DNA from: Dictyophora rubrovolvata
Lineage: Eukaryota > Basidiomycota > Agaricomycetes > Phallales > Phallaceae
Direction: 5' to 3'
NCBI GenBank assembly: GCA_029959195.1
Contig: CP114124.1
Span: forward strand, 1,302,001 to 1,366,000
Length of the DNA: 64,000 bases
Under the pieces are notes generated by a model that worked only from the letters and a program-made list of their open reading frames with translations, had not been told where the DNA came from and ran no database searches. How positions within the stretch are numbered: the first letter of the stretch is position 1; each line of letters begins with the position of its first letter. Shown one piece after another: positions 36,557 to 47,400 of this stretch. Both the position numbers and the translations under genes were made by a program.

Positions 36557-38238
36557 ATGCCCAATCTCTTCGACGAGCTGTACACACAGTGTCAAAGCGG
36601 CAACGTGCCATGGCCACAGAAATTCCAAGCTATGAGCCCCTTGGTGATGAACGACCTTGATTGTTAAAACGTCACTCACTTACCTGCAAATATCATCTTC
36701 TAGTCAACCTTGAAAACGAGCTCAAGCCCTTCTCACTTAGGCCACTGGAAACATCCCAAACACAGTTCGCTTACACTGACTTCTTTAAAGATAAACTTCA
36801 ACAAAAAAAGGATGATAATGTATATACAGTACTTGCCTCGTTGAAATATGGCCGACACTTACTTTTGACTATATGCTAGACCTATCGTATTTTCCGTAAC
36901 CTAAACCGCACCATTACTTCAAAATCTACCCTCGCTCGCTACGTTGATCCATCAGGGAAAGAAGCCAGCCTCCACATCAGCGTCTGGAGTAGCAACGACT
37001 ATGTAAATATCAGAATTCATATATCTCCTGTCATTCATAGTACTCACGGTTTACTCTAGCTCGGACTCTCCAAAAGTCCAGTTGTTACGTCGGCTGTTAA
37101 ATCAGCTATAGAAGCTTATGGTGTCTCAGCTGGAGGGTCGCGTAACATCGCTGGCCACAATAACCAGGTTCGCTCCTTGGAAGCTGCGCTCGCTAAATTC
37201 CATAACAAGGACGGTGCGCTTGTTTTCAGCAGTGGGTACGTTGCAGGCAGCGAGACGCTCGACGCGCTGGGAAAACACATTCCAAATGTTGTTTTCCTCT
37301 CCGATAGCGAGAACCATGCGTCAATGATTGCTGGAATGAGGAACAGCCGGGCCCGCCGTCTCATTTGGAAGCATAATGACATGGAGGATCTTGAGCGTCA
37401 GTTGCAGACACTTCCGCTCTCACAACCCAAAGTTATTGCCTTCGAAAGCGTTTATTCTATGAGTGGAAATGTCGCACCCATTCGTGATATTATCCAGCTG
37501 GCGAAAAAATATGGCGCCTTGACTTTTCTAGACGAAGTGCACGGTGTCGGCCTATACGGCCCAAACGGCGGCGGCGTCAGCGAACATCTCGACTGGGAAA
37601 TTCATTACAATGGCAATCCACTCGGTCAACGTACCCTACAAGATGAAATAGATATTATTTCAGGGACAATGGGCAAGGCATTCGGTACCTACGGCGGCTT
37701 CATCGCGACTTCTGCGGAGGTAGCCGACATGGTGCGCTCCTTTGCCTCAGGCTTCATCTTCACGCTCGCACTCCCACCTGCACTCATGGCTGGTGGTGTA
37801 GCATCTGTCGAGTACGTTGCCAAGAGTTCACAAGAAAGAGTACGTTTGGCGAAGAACGCTCTCCTCGTGAAAAAGCTCTTGTATGATTATGATATTCCCG
37901 TTACGCCCAACCCCAGTCACATTCTGCCCATATTCGTAGGCGAAGCCGAGAAGACAAGAAAAGCCGCAGAGGTATTGTTGGACGAGCATTCAATTTATGT
38001 TACACCAGTGAACGCTCCGAGCGTTCGACCTGGTCAGGAAATATTGAGGATCAGCCCGGGAGCAATACATACAAAAGAAGATTGCTATGCGCTTGCGAAA
38101 GGTTTAGATGTCGTTTGGACAAAACTGGGTATCAAGAGGGGCCGTCAATGGGATCCGACTGGGTTGCGATTCGAGAACAATCACAAACCTCTTTGGACAC
38201 CAGGTCAACTGGACCAAGCGGTATCGAAAAGCTCCTGA
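36557..38238 (+). CDS. 5-aminolevulinate synthase-like alpha-oxoamine synthase without presequence
   Basis: PLP enzyme condensing an amino acid with an acyl-CoA. Exons 36557-36662, 36704-36819, 36880-37002 and 37060-38238 give 507 residues. Start chosen at 36557 because this frame splices cleanly into FAYTDFFKDKLQQKKDD and TYRIFRNLNRTITSKSTLAR. ALAS hallmarks follow: VWSSNDYLGLSKSP, GVSAGGSRNIAGHNN, FLSDSENHASMIAGMRNSRA, FESVYSMSGNVAPI, TFLDEVHGVGLYGPNGGG, the PLP lysine in DIISGTMGKAFGTYGG, and GFIFTLALPP. Unlike true ALAS it has no mitochondrial presequence or Cys-Pro haem motifs; the N-terminus MPNLFDELYTQCQSG is acidic. Usual TRNISG reads SRNIAG and usual FTTSLPP reads FTLALPP. Probably a cytosolic paralogue with changed acyl-CoA preference rather than the haem-pathway enzyme. 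Confidence 0.88.
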
Positions 38239-40081
38239 GCTCAGCAGGGCAGATGTAAATGAAGGAACTTGATGCATTAGAGAATTAGAGTTTTATTAGA
38301 ATTTAAGATTGCAATGGCTGAGAAGTGCGCATGTCAACATACTAGTTAATACTATCTTTCCATTGAAGTATGCGATGTCAAAGACTCCCTTGCTTGAGAG
38401 TAATTATTGTGAACAGACGATGTCATCACTGCAACGATCATATCTACTCTGAGAGAGAAATTCTGAACGCGTCGCACGAGACGGTCATGTCACCGATCCT
38501 CGCGTGCATCATTAAAGACGCTTTCGATGGACTGGCGTCACAAGGTCACATCAAGACCTGCATTTGTCGATTATCCCCCCACATTGTATCTTGTCGCCTC
38601 TCGTCATCCATGTTGAACAGGAGTTATTATTAGTGTAAGTATGTGATCACTACTGCTACTGGCCTCATCATTCTCTCTCACATGGTCTTATAAGATAGGT
38701 CATTTTTGTATTTTAGACTTTAGAACCTGGCGCAATATATTTTTTGACTTATTATTATTATCGATCGAGATACAGAAAATTTCACTAGTTGGCATGGGGC
38801 CCGGGTCTGGGACTGAGGCCTTGAGGAGCTTGAGGACTCGGAACGTACAAGTTGATTCTCTGTCCCTTTGGTTCTCAGTTATGTTGGAGCTCAGCGGACC
38901 GCAATGCGTTTGGGGAAAATCTTTCACTCCTGATCGGTATTTGACTCGTTATATGAACAACTGTCGAACTGTTGCCAGGCGTCGTCGGAAAGCAGAGGAA
39001 GAGGTCAACCTATTTCGAGATAGGAAGCGACAGCGCAACTGGAAATCCAGCGCGAGCAGCTTTCACGCTAACGGAGGTGTCATGTTACAAATGCTTCTCT
39101 TGCAACAACAGAAGATCTAGTCAGTAATTCCTCTGAGTCGGGTCCGAGTCACAGGAAACCTGAAACTAATGGCATGAACTCCGATGTGTTCATTGCCAAT
39201 GTTGTGAGTTTCATAATGTAGAGTCTTAATATTATATTCATCATTTTCCAGCCTGTGTTCGACGACGTCACTGCTAGTAGCAGTCAACACGGCCCTTCTC
39301 ATGTGCATGATAGGCTCGATACCATGTCCGCGGCCGAAGTTAGGATGGGATTTTCGCCTTGATTATCCAAATTAGGGAAAACTGTGGCTGCCTTACCACA
39401 TTCGTGTGAAACTAACCTGCGCTGTCAGTTCTGATGGATTAGAAAATGAGGAGGGGCTTGCAAGAAGTTCGATTTGTACCCTTGGCACGGTGGCTTTACG
39501 ACCGGGGATTGTTTACTCTAGTCCACTATTTTGTTATTTTTCCGAAACGTAAGATTGATAAAATAAGTCGGTGGGGAATAAAAAATATAATCGTTCGCTT
39601 GATTGGTGTGGTCTCTTCGGACTCTCTGGTCCGGGGGCGACAAATTTGTAAACACGGTGGGCAACCTATGCAGCCATTATATCTTGAAAAAATGCGCTGG
39701 CACCATAGCATTGTTTTTTGAGATATTGAAACCTTAGCACTCCACAGACAGCAGTATGGCAATATTGTCCAAAGGCACGTTGTTGAACTGTTGTTGACTC
39801 GGAATTCATTTCATCGCGGCAATTCGGCGAGTCGGTGGCAAAGTTTAGCTTTGTCAGCCGTCGGAGCCGGATGTGAGAATTCGGGAGACTGTTGGGGTGT
39901 CTATTTCCGCTAGTTATAAGCCTGTCTGTTATGGATGCGAAATGCTTTCCCGCCGCTGTAAGACTTGCCTCTATCTTTCTTTCTAAAGAAGCTTATCTTT
40001 CTCAAAATTATCGACATGTTTCTTTTTCAGCCTTCAAACTCCTTTTGCTCGGTTTCTCTTTGCGCCGGTTCCCAATTTGAC
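38239..40081. other. 1.8 kb intergenic, decayed sequence
   Basis: Between the ALAS-like gene and the zinc-finger regulator. Apart from the zinc-finger-like remnant at 38794-39120, no gene is supported. Open frames at 38370-38633 and 39446-39721 show no family features. The last few hundred bases should hold the promoter of the ZAP1-like gene. Confidence 0.4.
38794..39120 (+). pseudogene. degenerate C2H2-like N-terminal fragment
   Basis: The frame contains CVWGKSFTPDRYLTRYMNNC followed by a basic helical run (ARRRRKAEEEVNLFRDRKRQ). This resembles the N-terminal single C2H2 finger (C..CGKxF...L..H...C) plus basic helix of proteins common in agaricomycete genomes, several of them tied to DNA transposons. 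The second zinc cysteine reads Trp and the first histidine reads Tyr, so it would not bind zinc normally. Only this segment remains; a possible further exon (39250-39360, PVFDDVTASSSQHGPSHVHD) follows. Assignment is tentative. Confidence 0.35.
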
Positions 40082-41955
40082 ATGCGTACCATGTCCCCAT
40101 CGGAATGCGACCAATGCGTATCTGAATGCGACGTCGAAACTTGCGGTATAAATCCAGAGAACGAACAATGCACCGATCGTTGTTTGGTTGTACCCTGTGA
40201 GGAGCGGTGCCTCGACGCCTGCGACTCCTGTTTCGACACGCCCCAGACGATCTGTGATTCAAATGAGTGTCAGAGTTTCTTTACGGGAGCTGTGCGTAGA
40301 AAGATACAAATCTCATATCGTTTTCTTCTAATTCTGAAAAAAAAATTTCTCCCTAGGCCACAGGGATTTCTGCCATACCAAAGGCGAGCTTCACACATCC
40401 ACCAAACCTCGAGCATGGATACCTACCCTTGGACTGGAACTCTGTTCCTGAGGACTCCCTTGAAGCGTTGTTATGTGCCTGTAACAACCACGATTACCCT
40501 CATCAATTCCGACGGGGCGTATGCACGAAGTACTGTCAATCTGGTCCAAATGCCTCGTACGCGACAACATCGTTGCTTCACCCCTCCTCCTCCTTAGAAC
40601 GCACTCCGACCCCTTCATCTCCCGCATCTGCTTTGTTCTCTCCCGTACCCACTTCCGGATCCAGCAGCTCTTTGCGATCCACGCCAGACATTTCCGGCAG
40701 CTCAGGTTTATTGATGACTTCTGCTGCATCAACTAAATTCAATATCAAATCGGACATTTGTGCCGATGAAGAAGGAGATCGTTGTCTATGGGGGAAATGC
40801 AGACTCCTGTTGTCCTCGCCCCAAGATCTCGCCAGCCATCTCACAACGGATCATTTGAACCAGTATTTTGGTCAGCATTACGGGCAGCCTAGTGATTGTC
40901 TTGTCCCTACCGACGGATCTCAGGTTGATATACCCTGTCTATGGAACAATTGTAACGTTTATTATCCATTAGTCTCACCGACTGCAGCAGGTCCTTCAAA
41001 TTCGGGACATGTTTCAACGGAAACAACCCACTTCGACCTTCTCAGACATATTCAACATGATCACGTAGAAACACTACCTATTCCAATTGAAGCGGTACAA
41101 ATATCGCTCAATGGGGATCAATGTTCTGATTTTGATATCGGACATGGACATGCTAACGCATTGCCATCTGGAAGTATCTCCGGATCTCTTGGAGATAAAA
41201 CTGAACTATTTTGCCGTTGGCGTGATTGTCCATTAGCAGATGTCGCTTTCGCTTCGCCTGCGGATCTAACGCAGCATTTAACAGATGCACATGTGGGGAT
41301 GGGGAACTCTCGATATCATTGCCATTGGGCTGATTGTCATCGTCATGGAGAATCTGGCTTCTCGAGTAAACAAAAGATCTTACGGCATATACAATCTCAT
41401 ACTGGTGAGTTATTGGAAACACTGGAAACGTTGTTTGAGAGTTTACCAATCGATTTCCCCCCCCCCCCCCTTTTTTTTTCAAAAAAAAAACTCACTTGAA
41501 AGGCTACCGCCCTTTCAAATGCGAATTATGCGATCAGCACTTTTCGGAGGCTGCGACACTACAACAGCATATGCGGCGTCATACGAAAGAAAGTAAGTAT
41601 TTTCTAAAAGGCTAGATTTTTTCAACTAATCAAATTAAGAACCATTTATTTGTCCTGAGCCGGGGTGCGGAAAAGCTTTCGCCATCGCGGGAGCATTGAC
41701 AATTCACAGACGAGTACACACGGGGAGTAAACCCTTCAAGTGCAAATTTTGTGATCGGTAAAGATTTTCTTTTCTTTTTTAAAATGAAACCAATATTTTT
41801 CTAGCTCTTTCTCCGAATCTTCTAATTTATCCAAGCATATTCGAACTCATACTGGTGATCGACCGTATTCGTGTAACTTCCCGGGATGTGACAAAAGATT
41901 TGCTCGTCCAGATCAGGTCGCTCGACATAGAATTACACACGAGAAGAAAAAATGA
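40082..41955 (+). CDS. ZAP1-like zinc-responsive C2H2 transcription factor
   Basis: Five exons (40082-40291, 40357-41404, 41503-41592, 41640-41757, 41805-41955) give 538 residues. The N-terminus is strikingly Cys-rich: about fourteen cysteines in the first 65 residues ([16 protein letters not shown], then [11 protein letters not shown]). A Ser/Pro-rich region follows. Eight C2H2-type fingers can be counted: CLWGKC, CLWNNC, CRWRDC and CHWADC (the paired CWxxC type that in Zap1 senses zinc), then [26 protein letters not shown] and [10 protein letters not shown] (the DNA-binding block with HTGxKPF linkers), ending HEKKK. The order of sensing then DNA-binding fingers matches Zap1. It should activate zinc-uptake genes in zinc deficiency. 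A C/T homopolymer run lies in intron 2. Confidence 0.87.
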
Positions 41956-43037
41956 AGTGAAATGGAATGGAGGATCGGATACTCATGCTCATATTTTGTA
42001 CAATGACGGAAGTGTAGTTGTAGGATGTATAATGCATAAAGCTCGAGTTGAGTAAGATTTCGTATAATTGTGCCAATGTATGTATATTTCTTCGCATACA
42101 GCGGTTCGTGGTAGATATTATTCTAACGGTGATTAATATATATCACCTCATAGCAGTCTTTAAGGACGCTGCTGTCGCTGAATAGTTTATTTATCCATTA
42201 AGGAGCCATCAGGGGTTTATGGACTCGAATTTCTCTCCTGGGTCAAAGATCCCTAAAGCTCAAAGCATCTTGTTGCCAGCTTGCATGCATTCATGTAAAA
42301 TTAGGGAATGTCGGAGTAGGCAGAGGGGGCGCATCATGATCATGGAGTTCTTTGGAATCGTTTCAACTCTAAACACACCGCCATGAACGTTGAACGATTG
42401 CTCTTTCTGAGTGAAACACCCCCAAAGACGTTTCGTCGTTTCAGCTGCTGTTTCTCTAATTCTGAGCTTCAAGCACCCCATTTAAATAAGGAATGCCAGG
42501 TTAGGCCGTTTCACTATCCGTTTCGATTAAACGATTTCAGATTTCAGCAAAACGCCTCTGGAGGATTCAGACGTGACACTGAACTGGGCAAAACGACCGT
42601 CGTTTCACTCAATGTCACCCGTTTCACGCACCAATCATTCTCGACCAGAAAAGTCCTTTTCAGAGAGATCTATGAGATAATAAATAAATAATAACTTAAA
42701 TAATTGTTTAAGAAACTGTACAAGTTGCCTCATGTCTATTTGTATTCTAAAATTTTCAACATGATTTCTGCTAGCAGCCTTGTATGATTCATTCATCCGC
42801 GATCCTGGCAGCCCGCCAAGTTATACATATATATGTAGTTCCATATGATAATCACAAATGACCAAGCTGAAATCAAATAACTTGAAATTAGAAATTATTA
42901 GTTGGCAGTTTGGCACTGGTATTATAGACTCTGACTCACATTGTTTACGTAACTGGTTTATCTATAAATGACGGACTCGGCTCGGCATTGAGAGAAATCC
43001 TCTCCCACCCGCCAAGCTATTTACTTGTCTTCTGACC
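41956..43037. other. intergenic between the zinc-finger gene and NMNAT
   Basis: About 1.1 kb, AT-rich in its second half. It should hold the NMNAT promoter. No coding, RNA or mobile-element signal recognised. Confidence 0.4.
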
Positions 43038-44135
43038 ATGTCAAGGCTGCAGTCGGTGTCCCCCTGCACATTCCCCACACATCGTTTGAGACATGTACAG
43101 CGGGACCCGTCGAGGACGCCAATCGTTCTCGTAGCCTGTGGTTCATTTAGTCCAGTGACCTATCTTCACCTCCGTATGTTCGAGATGGCTGTCGACCACG
43201 TTCGCCAAAATACCGAGTTTGAGATTGTTGGTGGCTATTTGTCACCCGTTAGTGACAAGTATGTCAAACCTGGTCTGTTGTCGTCATATCATCGGTACGG
43301 GTACATGTTCATATTTCATATCATATGTCATGCTCTTAGCTGTCATCGCTTTTCTTATGATAGTGTAACTATGTGTGCCCTGGCAGCGGAGGAAACAAGT
43401 TCATGGTTGATGGTCGACCCATGGGAAGCCTTCCAGCCAGAGTATCAACGGACGGCCGTCGTTCTGGATCACTTTGACCACGAAATCAACACTGTTAGAG
43501 GAGGGGTCACAACCGCTGATGGTCAGTCTCTTTCCTTTCTCCAGCACCTGACTTATAGCGCTGAAATTGATGCTTATTTCCTAAGGGGAGAAGCGTCCTG
43601 TCCGCGTGATGCTTTTGGCCGGTTCAGATCTTATCGCGACCATGTCCGAGCCTGGAGTATGGTCAGCTGCAGATGTGTGTGCATCGCTCGTTCCCATGAG
43701 ATTTGTATCGTCCTTATATGCGTCTTTTAGCTAGAACATATTCTCGGCAAATATGGTGTTTTCATTATCGAACGCGCTGGCACTGATGTATCAGCCGCGA
43801 CGGAAGCACTGGCCCAATGGCGACACAATATATATTTAGTGCCCCAAATGATTTTCAATGACGTATCAAGCACCAAGGTCCGTTCCGCTAAAGTTTCCAT
43901 TATTTTACCCTCGTCAATGTTGTTTTTTTTTAGGTTCGATTATTTCTTCGGCGGGGGCTAAGCGTACGATATTTGACTCCTTCGTGTGTTATCGACTACA
44001 TTGAAGAGAACGGTATGGGCACACTACGGTCTTGTTTTACTTTTATTTTTCTGATTCTTTTATTTTTCGAACGTAGGCCTTTACTTGGATGAAGGTGATC
44101 AAGGGAGGGCAGGCTCAAGAAAACTATCAAATTAA
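43038..44135 (+). CDS. NMA1: nicotinamide mononucleotide adenylyltransferase
   Basis: NAD-pathway enzyme making NAD+ from NMN and ATP. Start MSRLQSVSPCTFPTHRLRHV. The nucleotidyltransferase motif is LVACGSFSPVTYLHLRMFEM (GxFxPxxxxHL), followed by VGGYLSPVSDKYVKPGLLSS. An intron then joins to VTMCALAAEETSSWLMVDPW, EYQRTAVVLDHFDHEIN, RVMLLAGSDLIATMSEPGVW, HILGKYGVFIIERAGTDVSA and the substrate motif NDVSSTKVRLFLRRGLSVRY, then YIEENGLYLDEGDQ. Five introns, all GT-AG, keep frame (for example GAT G|gtcagt ... cctaag|GG GAG AAG). All catalytic motifs are intact. Nuclear or cytosolic, no targeting signal. Confidence 0.95.
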
Positions 44136-44394
44136 AGAATTCACATAATAATAACGTCCCCCGAACCTCATCTATAAATTATCAACCTTGGAAAGAGACA
44201 TTGTGCTTTTTTGTACATCAAATGTATTTGCATTATAGATAAGACTTTTGGCGAGACTATTGAAACGCTGAAGGAAACCTGGCGGAAAAAAAAAAACTAT
44301 ACCACATGAGCTAATATCAGGGCCGATAATGAGCTTGTAACGAGCTACAAATAGTCAAAAAAAAATCTAAGAACTCAAGTACTCAGTACTCACC
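44136..44394. other. 3' flank of NMNAT gene
   Basis: AT-rich flank with A-runs near 44287-44296 and 44358-44366. Nothing else seen. Confidence 0.35.
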
Positions 44395-45154
44395 CTTTGA
44401 TTGATCCAAATTCAATCCAAGTTTATGGTGGAGTCCTGGACTGGCAAACCAACTTCTCGGAGCTTCAAGCTTCAAGCTTCAATAAGGCCCTACGACAGGT
44501 GGCACCTCAACGTCAACCGTCAACGTCAACCGTGAACCAGAAAATTAATATAAATAACACACATAACACACACATCACATATAATTACTCGGACTCCCTG
44601 ATGAGACTGTCCCCGAAAACACCACAGGTCAGGTGACCCTCTTAAGTCCTTTACGCGCCGCACAGTACGTATAAATTCATCCTCTTACCAGCTTTCTCTC
44701 CCATCTTGAACTTGATCACCAACCCACTAATGACTTCAAAACCGAGTCAAGTCCCTCATCCTGATGCGACTAAATTTCAAAACCTTGCTCAGCCAGAGGA
44801 ATACGGCCGATCTACTATCATGATTGTGGAAACCAAATGACAACTTCAAACTGAGTACAAAAATTCTTGAGAGACTTGAATTAAGCCTCCAACAGCTATG
44901 CCTCGACCATTCCATCTGTTGTAACTCTTTCCAATCCATGTATGCTGGTGCAAACACCATCAGCTACAAATTCTTACACTGGTTATCATTAATCCATGGA
45001 CAAGTGAGGAGATAATGACGGCGTAAATGTTTACTTGCTACAGGATTGATCAGAGAGTGTATTTGCAGTTGCCAACTCCGCAAACAGCTTTTGCAGTTGG
45101 AACAAAAGGAATTTACAGACCTCATGAAACTTTTTTCTCAAGTGCCTCCCACAC
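44395..45154 (+). pseudogene. unidentified coding-like remnant ending at an LTR
   Basis: Stretches with coding character lie in more than one frame: FSELQASSFNKALRQVAP, then SQVPHPDATKFQNLAQPEEY, FKLSTKILERLELSLQQLC and the helical RKQLLQLEQKEFTDLMKL next to the LTR boundary at 45155. Short tandem repeats (AGCTTCAAGCTTCAA and CAACGTCAACCGT) are present near 44460-44535. I cannot assign a family; it could be host or element-derived. It looks broken and is cut off by the repeat that follows. Confidence 0.3.
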
Positions 45155-45503
45155 TGTCACAGTATGCTAGCGACACTTTCCGTTTTCCCATTTTCCTGTT
45201 CTCCCATATTCATGCTCTTTCTGTGTTTATTCCACCTTTTCTCACTTTCTCATATTCCTGACTATTTCTCGTTTCTAACTCGTTCTCTTGAATTCAGTCT
45301 TCAACCGAATTCTCGTTTTCATTTGTTATCACCGCGGATCCCATGGGGATCAACCGAGCGCCTGTACTCATAGATATATAGTTGTTTTCCCTAGAGGAGG
45401 ATCCCTAAGCTTTTTCTCTTAGGTTTTCCCTCCTCTAGGTGAGTAGCTAGTTGCTTTCCATGAATAGATCTTAGGTTTTCCCTCCTCTAGGTGTGTGCCC
45501 TGA
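45155..45503 (-). mobile_element. degraded solo LTR (minus orientation)
   Basis: About 350 bp related, in inverted orientation, to the solo LTR at 46989-47395. Shared landmarks include the CTCTAGG boxes near both promoter-proximal ends, the ATATATAGTT segment and the terminal part GCTAGCATAC-TGACA (seen here as its reverse complement TGTCACAGTATGCTAGC at 45155). The outer end is less well defined and I see no clear target-site duplication, so this copy is probably older or rearranged. Retrotransposon class I, superfamily not resolved because no internal coding region is present. A fossil; no coding capacity. Confidence 0.6.
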
Positions 45504-46983
45504 GTTGCCCTAATACTCACTGACTCATATGCCCCCCTTTTTATTACTCGCTTTTTTTCTCTTTGTTTCTTTTTCCTTCTTTTATTAATCCAGCTCACAA
45601 TTACTAATTGTGTTACCACTCAAATTCCAAAAACATTCTTATTGTTCCAAAATATATAAATACTGCATGTAAATACCTGTAACAGTATGTCATGAGCCAT
45701 TTTCTTATGACATCTGTTTTCTGTACTCACGAATTATAACAATTTATTGTTATACAAATTATGATCAAACTTTACTATGAACCATTGAATCCTATATTTA
45801 CTTTGATTGGTAAAGTTCATATGATATATATAGAACATTTTCCATCGTGTTCTATAAGATTCTAACAAAACACGATATAGACAAGAACTATTAAGTACTA
45901 TTCTATTTTTGTACTTTCTTTGTTCTTGACCCTGCACAATTTAACTAGTATTTAAACTTACTGTAAATATGTAGTTAAAGTCATCTTGAAATTGAACTTT
46001 GATTTGATTCAATATTATCTTTGTTAAACCCTTATTTATGTTACAAATCGTTTCTATCTCGAACTCCCGTTTTCTCATAATCTCCATTCTCCTTGTCTTT
46101 GATGACTCTGTCATCAAAGGCCTTGATTCTCTTCAAATCCCGTCTTTGTGAGTGTATGTTCATCACGATTCAAATTGAGGAACATTTCAAGTCTTTGGAG
46201 CAGATGTAACACATAAGTTGAAGCCAGGTTCCTTATTATACTCATTTTATTGATTTCACGATCTCGAACAATTTCGGATCTTGACACAGTAGCAATACCT
46301 ATGTTGGTTTGACTCAAGTTTAAGTTTGTAGTTTTTGTTTAGTGTTTTTGGTTTTGCCTCTTGTCTATCTCTACGCTCACGTCTTTACCTTTGGAAAACT
46401 CTGAGACTGTATATTTCAGAGTATAAACTTGCGATCTGAGTTATCACAATTATTGTACTCTGCCTCACAAGCAACCTTTGATTTGTTAACAGTAACTGTC
46501 TTTTGGTTATTGTTGTTTGTTGTTGTTTCCATCACCTCCACCTTATTTCATACTAAGCAGCACCTGGACTCGCTCCGTGGAGATTGACTACCTCACCCAT
46601 TCTTTTCTTGTGTATTTCGCCAGGTGTATTATTTTCCTTTTGTGCATAGTTGTGAGGGATTTGTTTTAGATTTAGAATAGACTTAGCTCCTAATAAAATA
46701 TAAAGAAGTTTTGTTTAGGGATTGTTTAGCAACTAAAAGTCCTGTTATTGAAGGTGAGACTCTTGAAGAAAGATTTGAACTTTAAGAATTAAGTTCAAAT
46801 CAGTAGAGATAGATGGGGACTTATTACTAAGTCCTTGAGAATAGAAAAAAGATAAGAGGAGAAAGACAAATTTGATTGGTAAGCACTTTAGTGCACAACA
46901 GTAGTTACAAGATAGATTATTTATAAGAGAAATGAGCCCCTATTTATACACCTTTGGGCAAGTACAAATAGCTCCAAACATTA
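45504..46983. other. AT-rich spacer between the two LTRs
   Basis: About 1.5 kb with strong AT bias and no protein family. A subregion near 46640-46980 has short direct and inverted repeats and may be an older element. The two flanking LTRs are in opposite orientation, so they are two separate insertions rather than the ends of one element. Confidence 0.4.
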
Positions 46984-47400
46984 GTAAGTGTCAGGGCTAC
47001 TCACTCAGACTAGAGGGAGGGGATCCTAAGCAAAATGTATTTTGGAAAAATACTAACTCACCTAGAGGGAGGGGATCCTAAGAGAACAAACTTAGGGATC
47101 CCTCCTCTAGGGCTACTAACTATATACTATGAAAAAACGGCGAAGGCCATACACGGCCTTCAGTTCATGGACTGGGTGCAGATACGCACTGGTCCTGGAT
47201 CTTTAGCCGGGGCCTAGGCCATGGCTCTGATGGGAATGGGTGCTGAGCACCCATTGGAGGGAAAGAAGGGAATACGGAAGGAAGGGGGAATGCAGGAAAT
47301 AGGATAAAATACGAGAAATAAGGAAATGAATAGGATAAACCAGAACTGAAGATAAACGAAGGGAAATAAGGGGATGATGCTAGCATACCCTGACAGTAAG
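46984..47400 (+). mobile_element. solo LTR with intact 5-bp target-site duplication
   Basis: A 407-bp solo LTR at 46989-47395 begins TGTCAGGG and ends CCCTGACA (perfect 8-bp terminal inverted repeats with TG...CA ends). It is flanked by a perfect 5-bp direct repeat GTAAG at 46984-46988 and 47396-47400. Within it, CTAGAGGGAGGGGATCC occurs twice. This is a textbook remnant of LTR-LTR recombination. No internal region remains. Perfect ends and duplication suggest it is younger than the copy at 45155-45503. A fossil without genes. Confidence 0.85.

Noticed and set aside
45155-47395. A single element bounded by the two LTR copies
   Set aside because: The copies are in opposite orientation and one has its own target-site duplication, so they are independent insertions.
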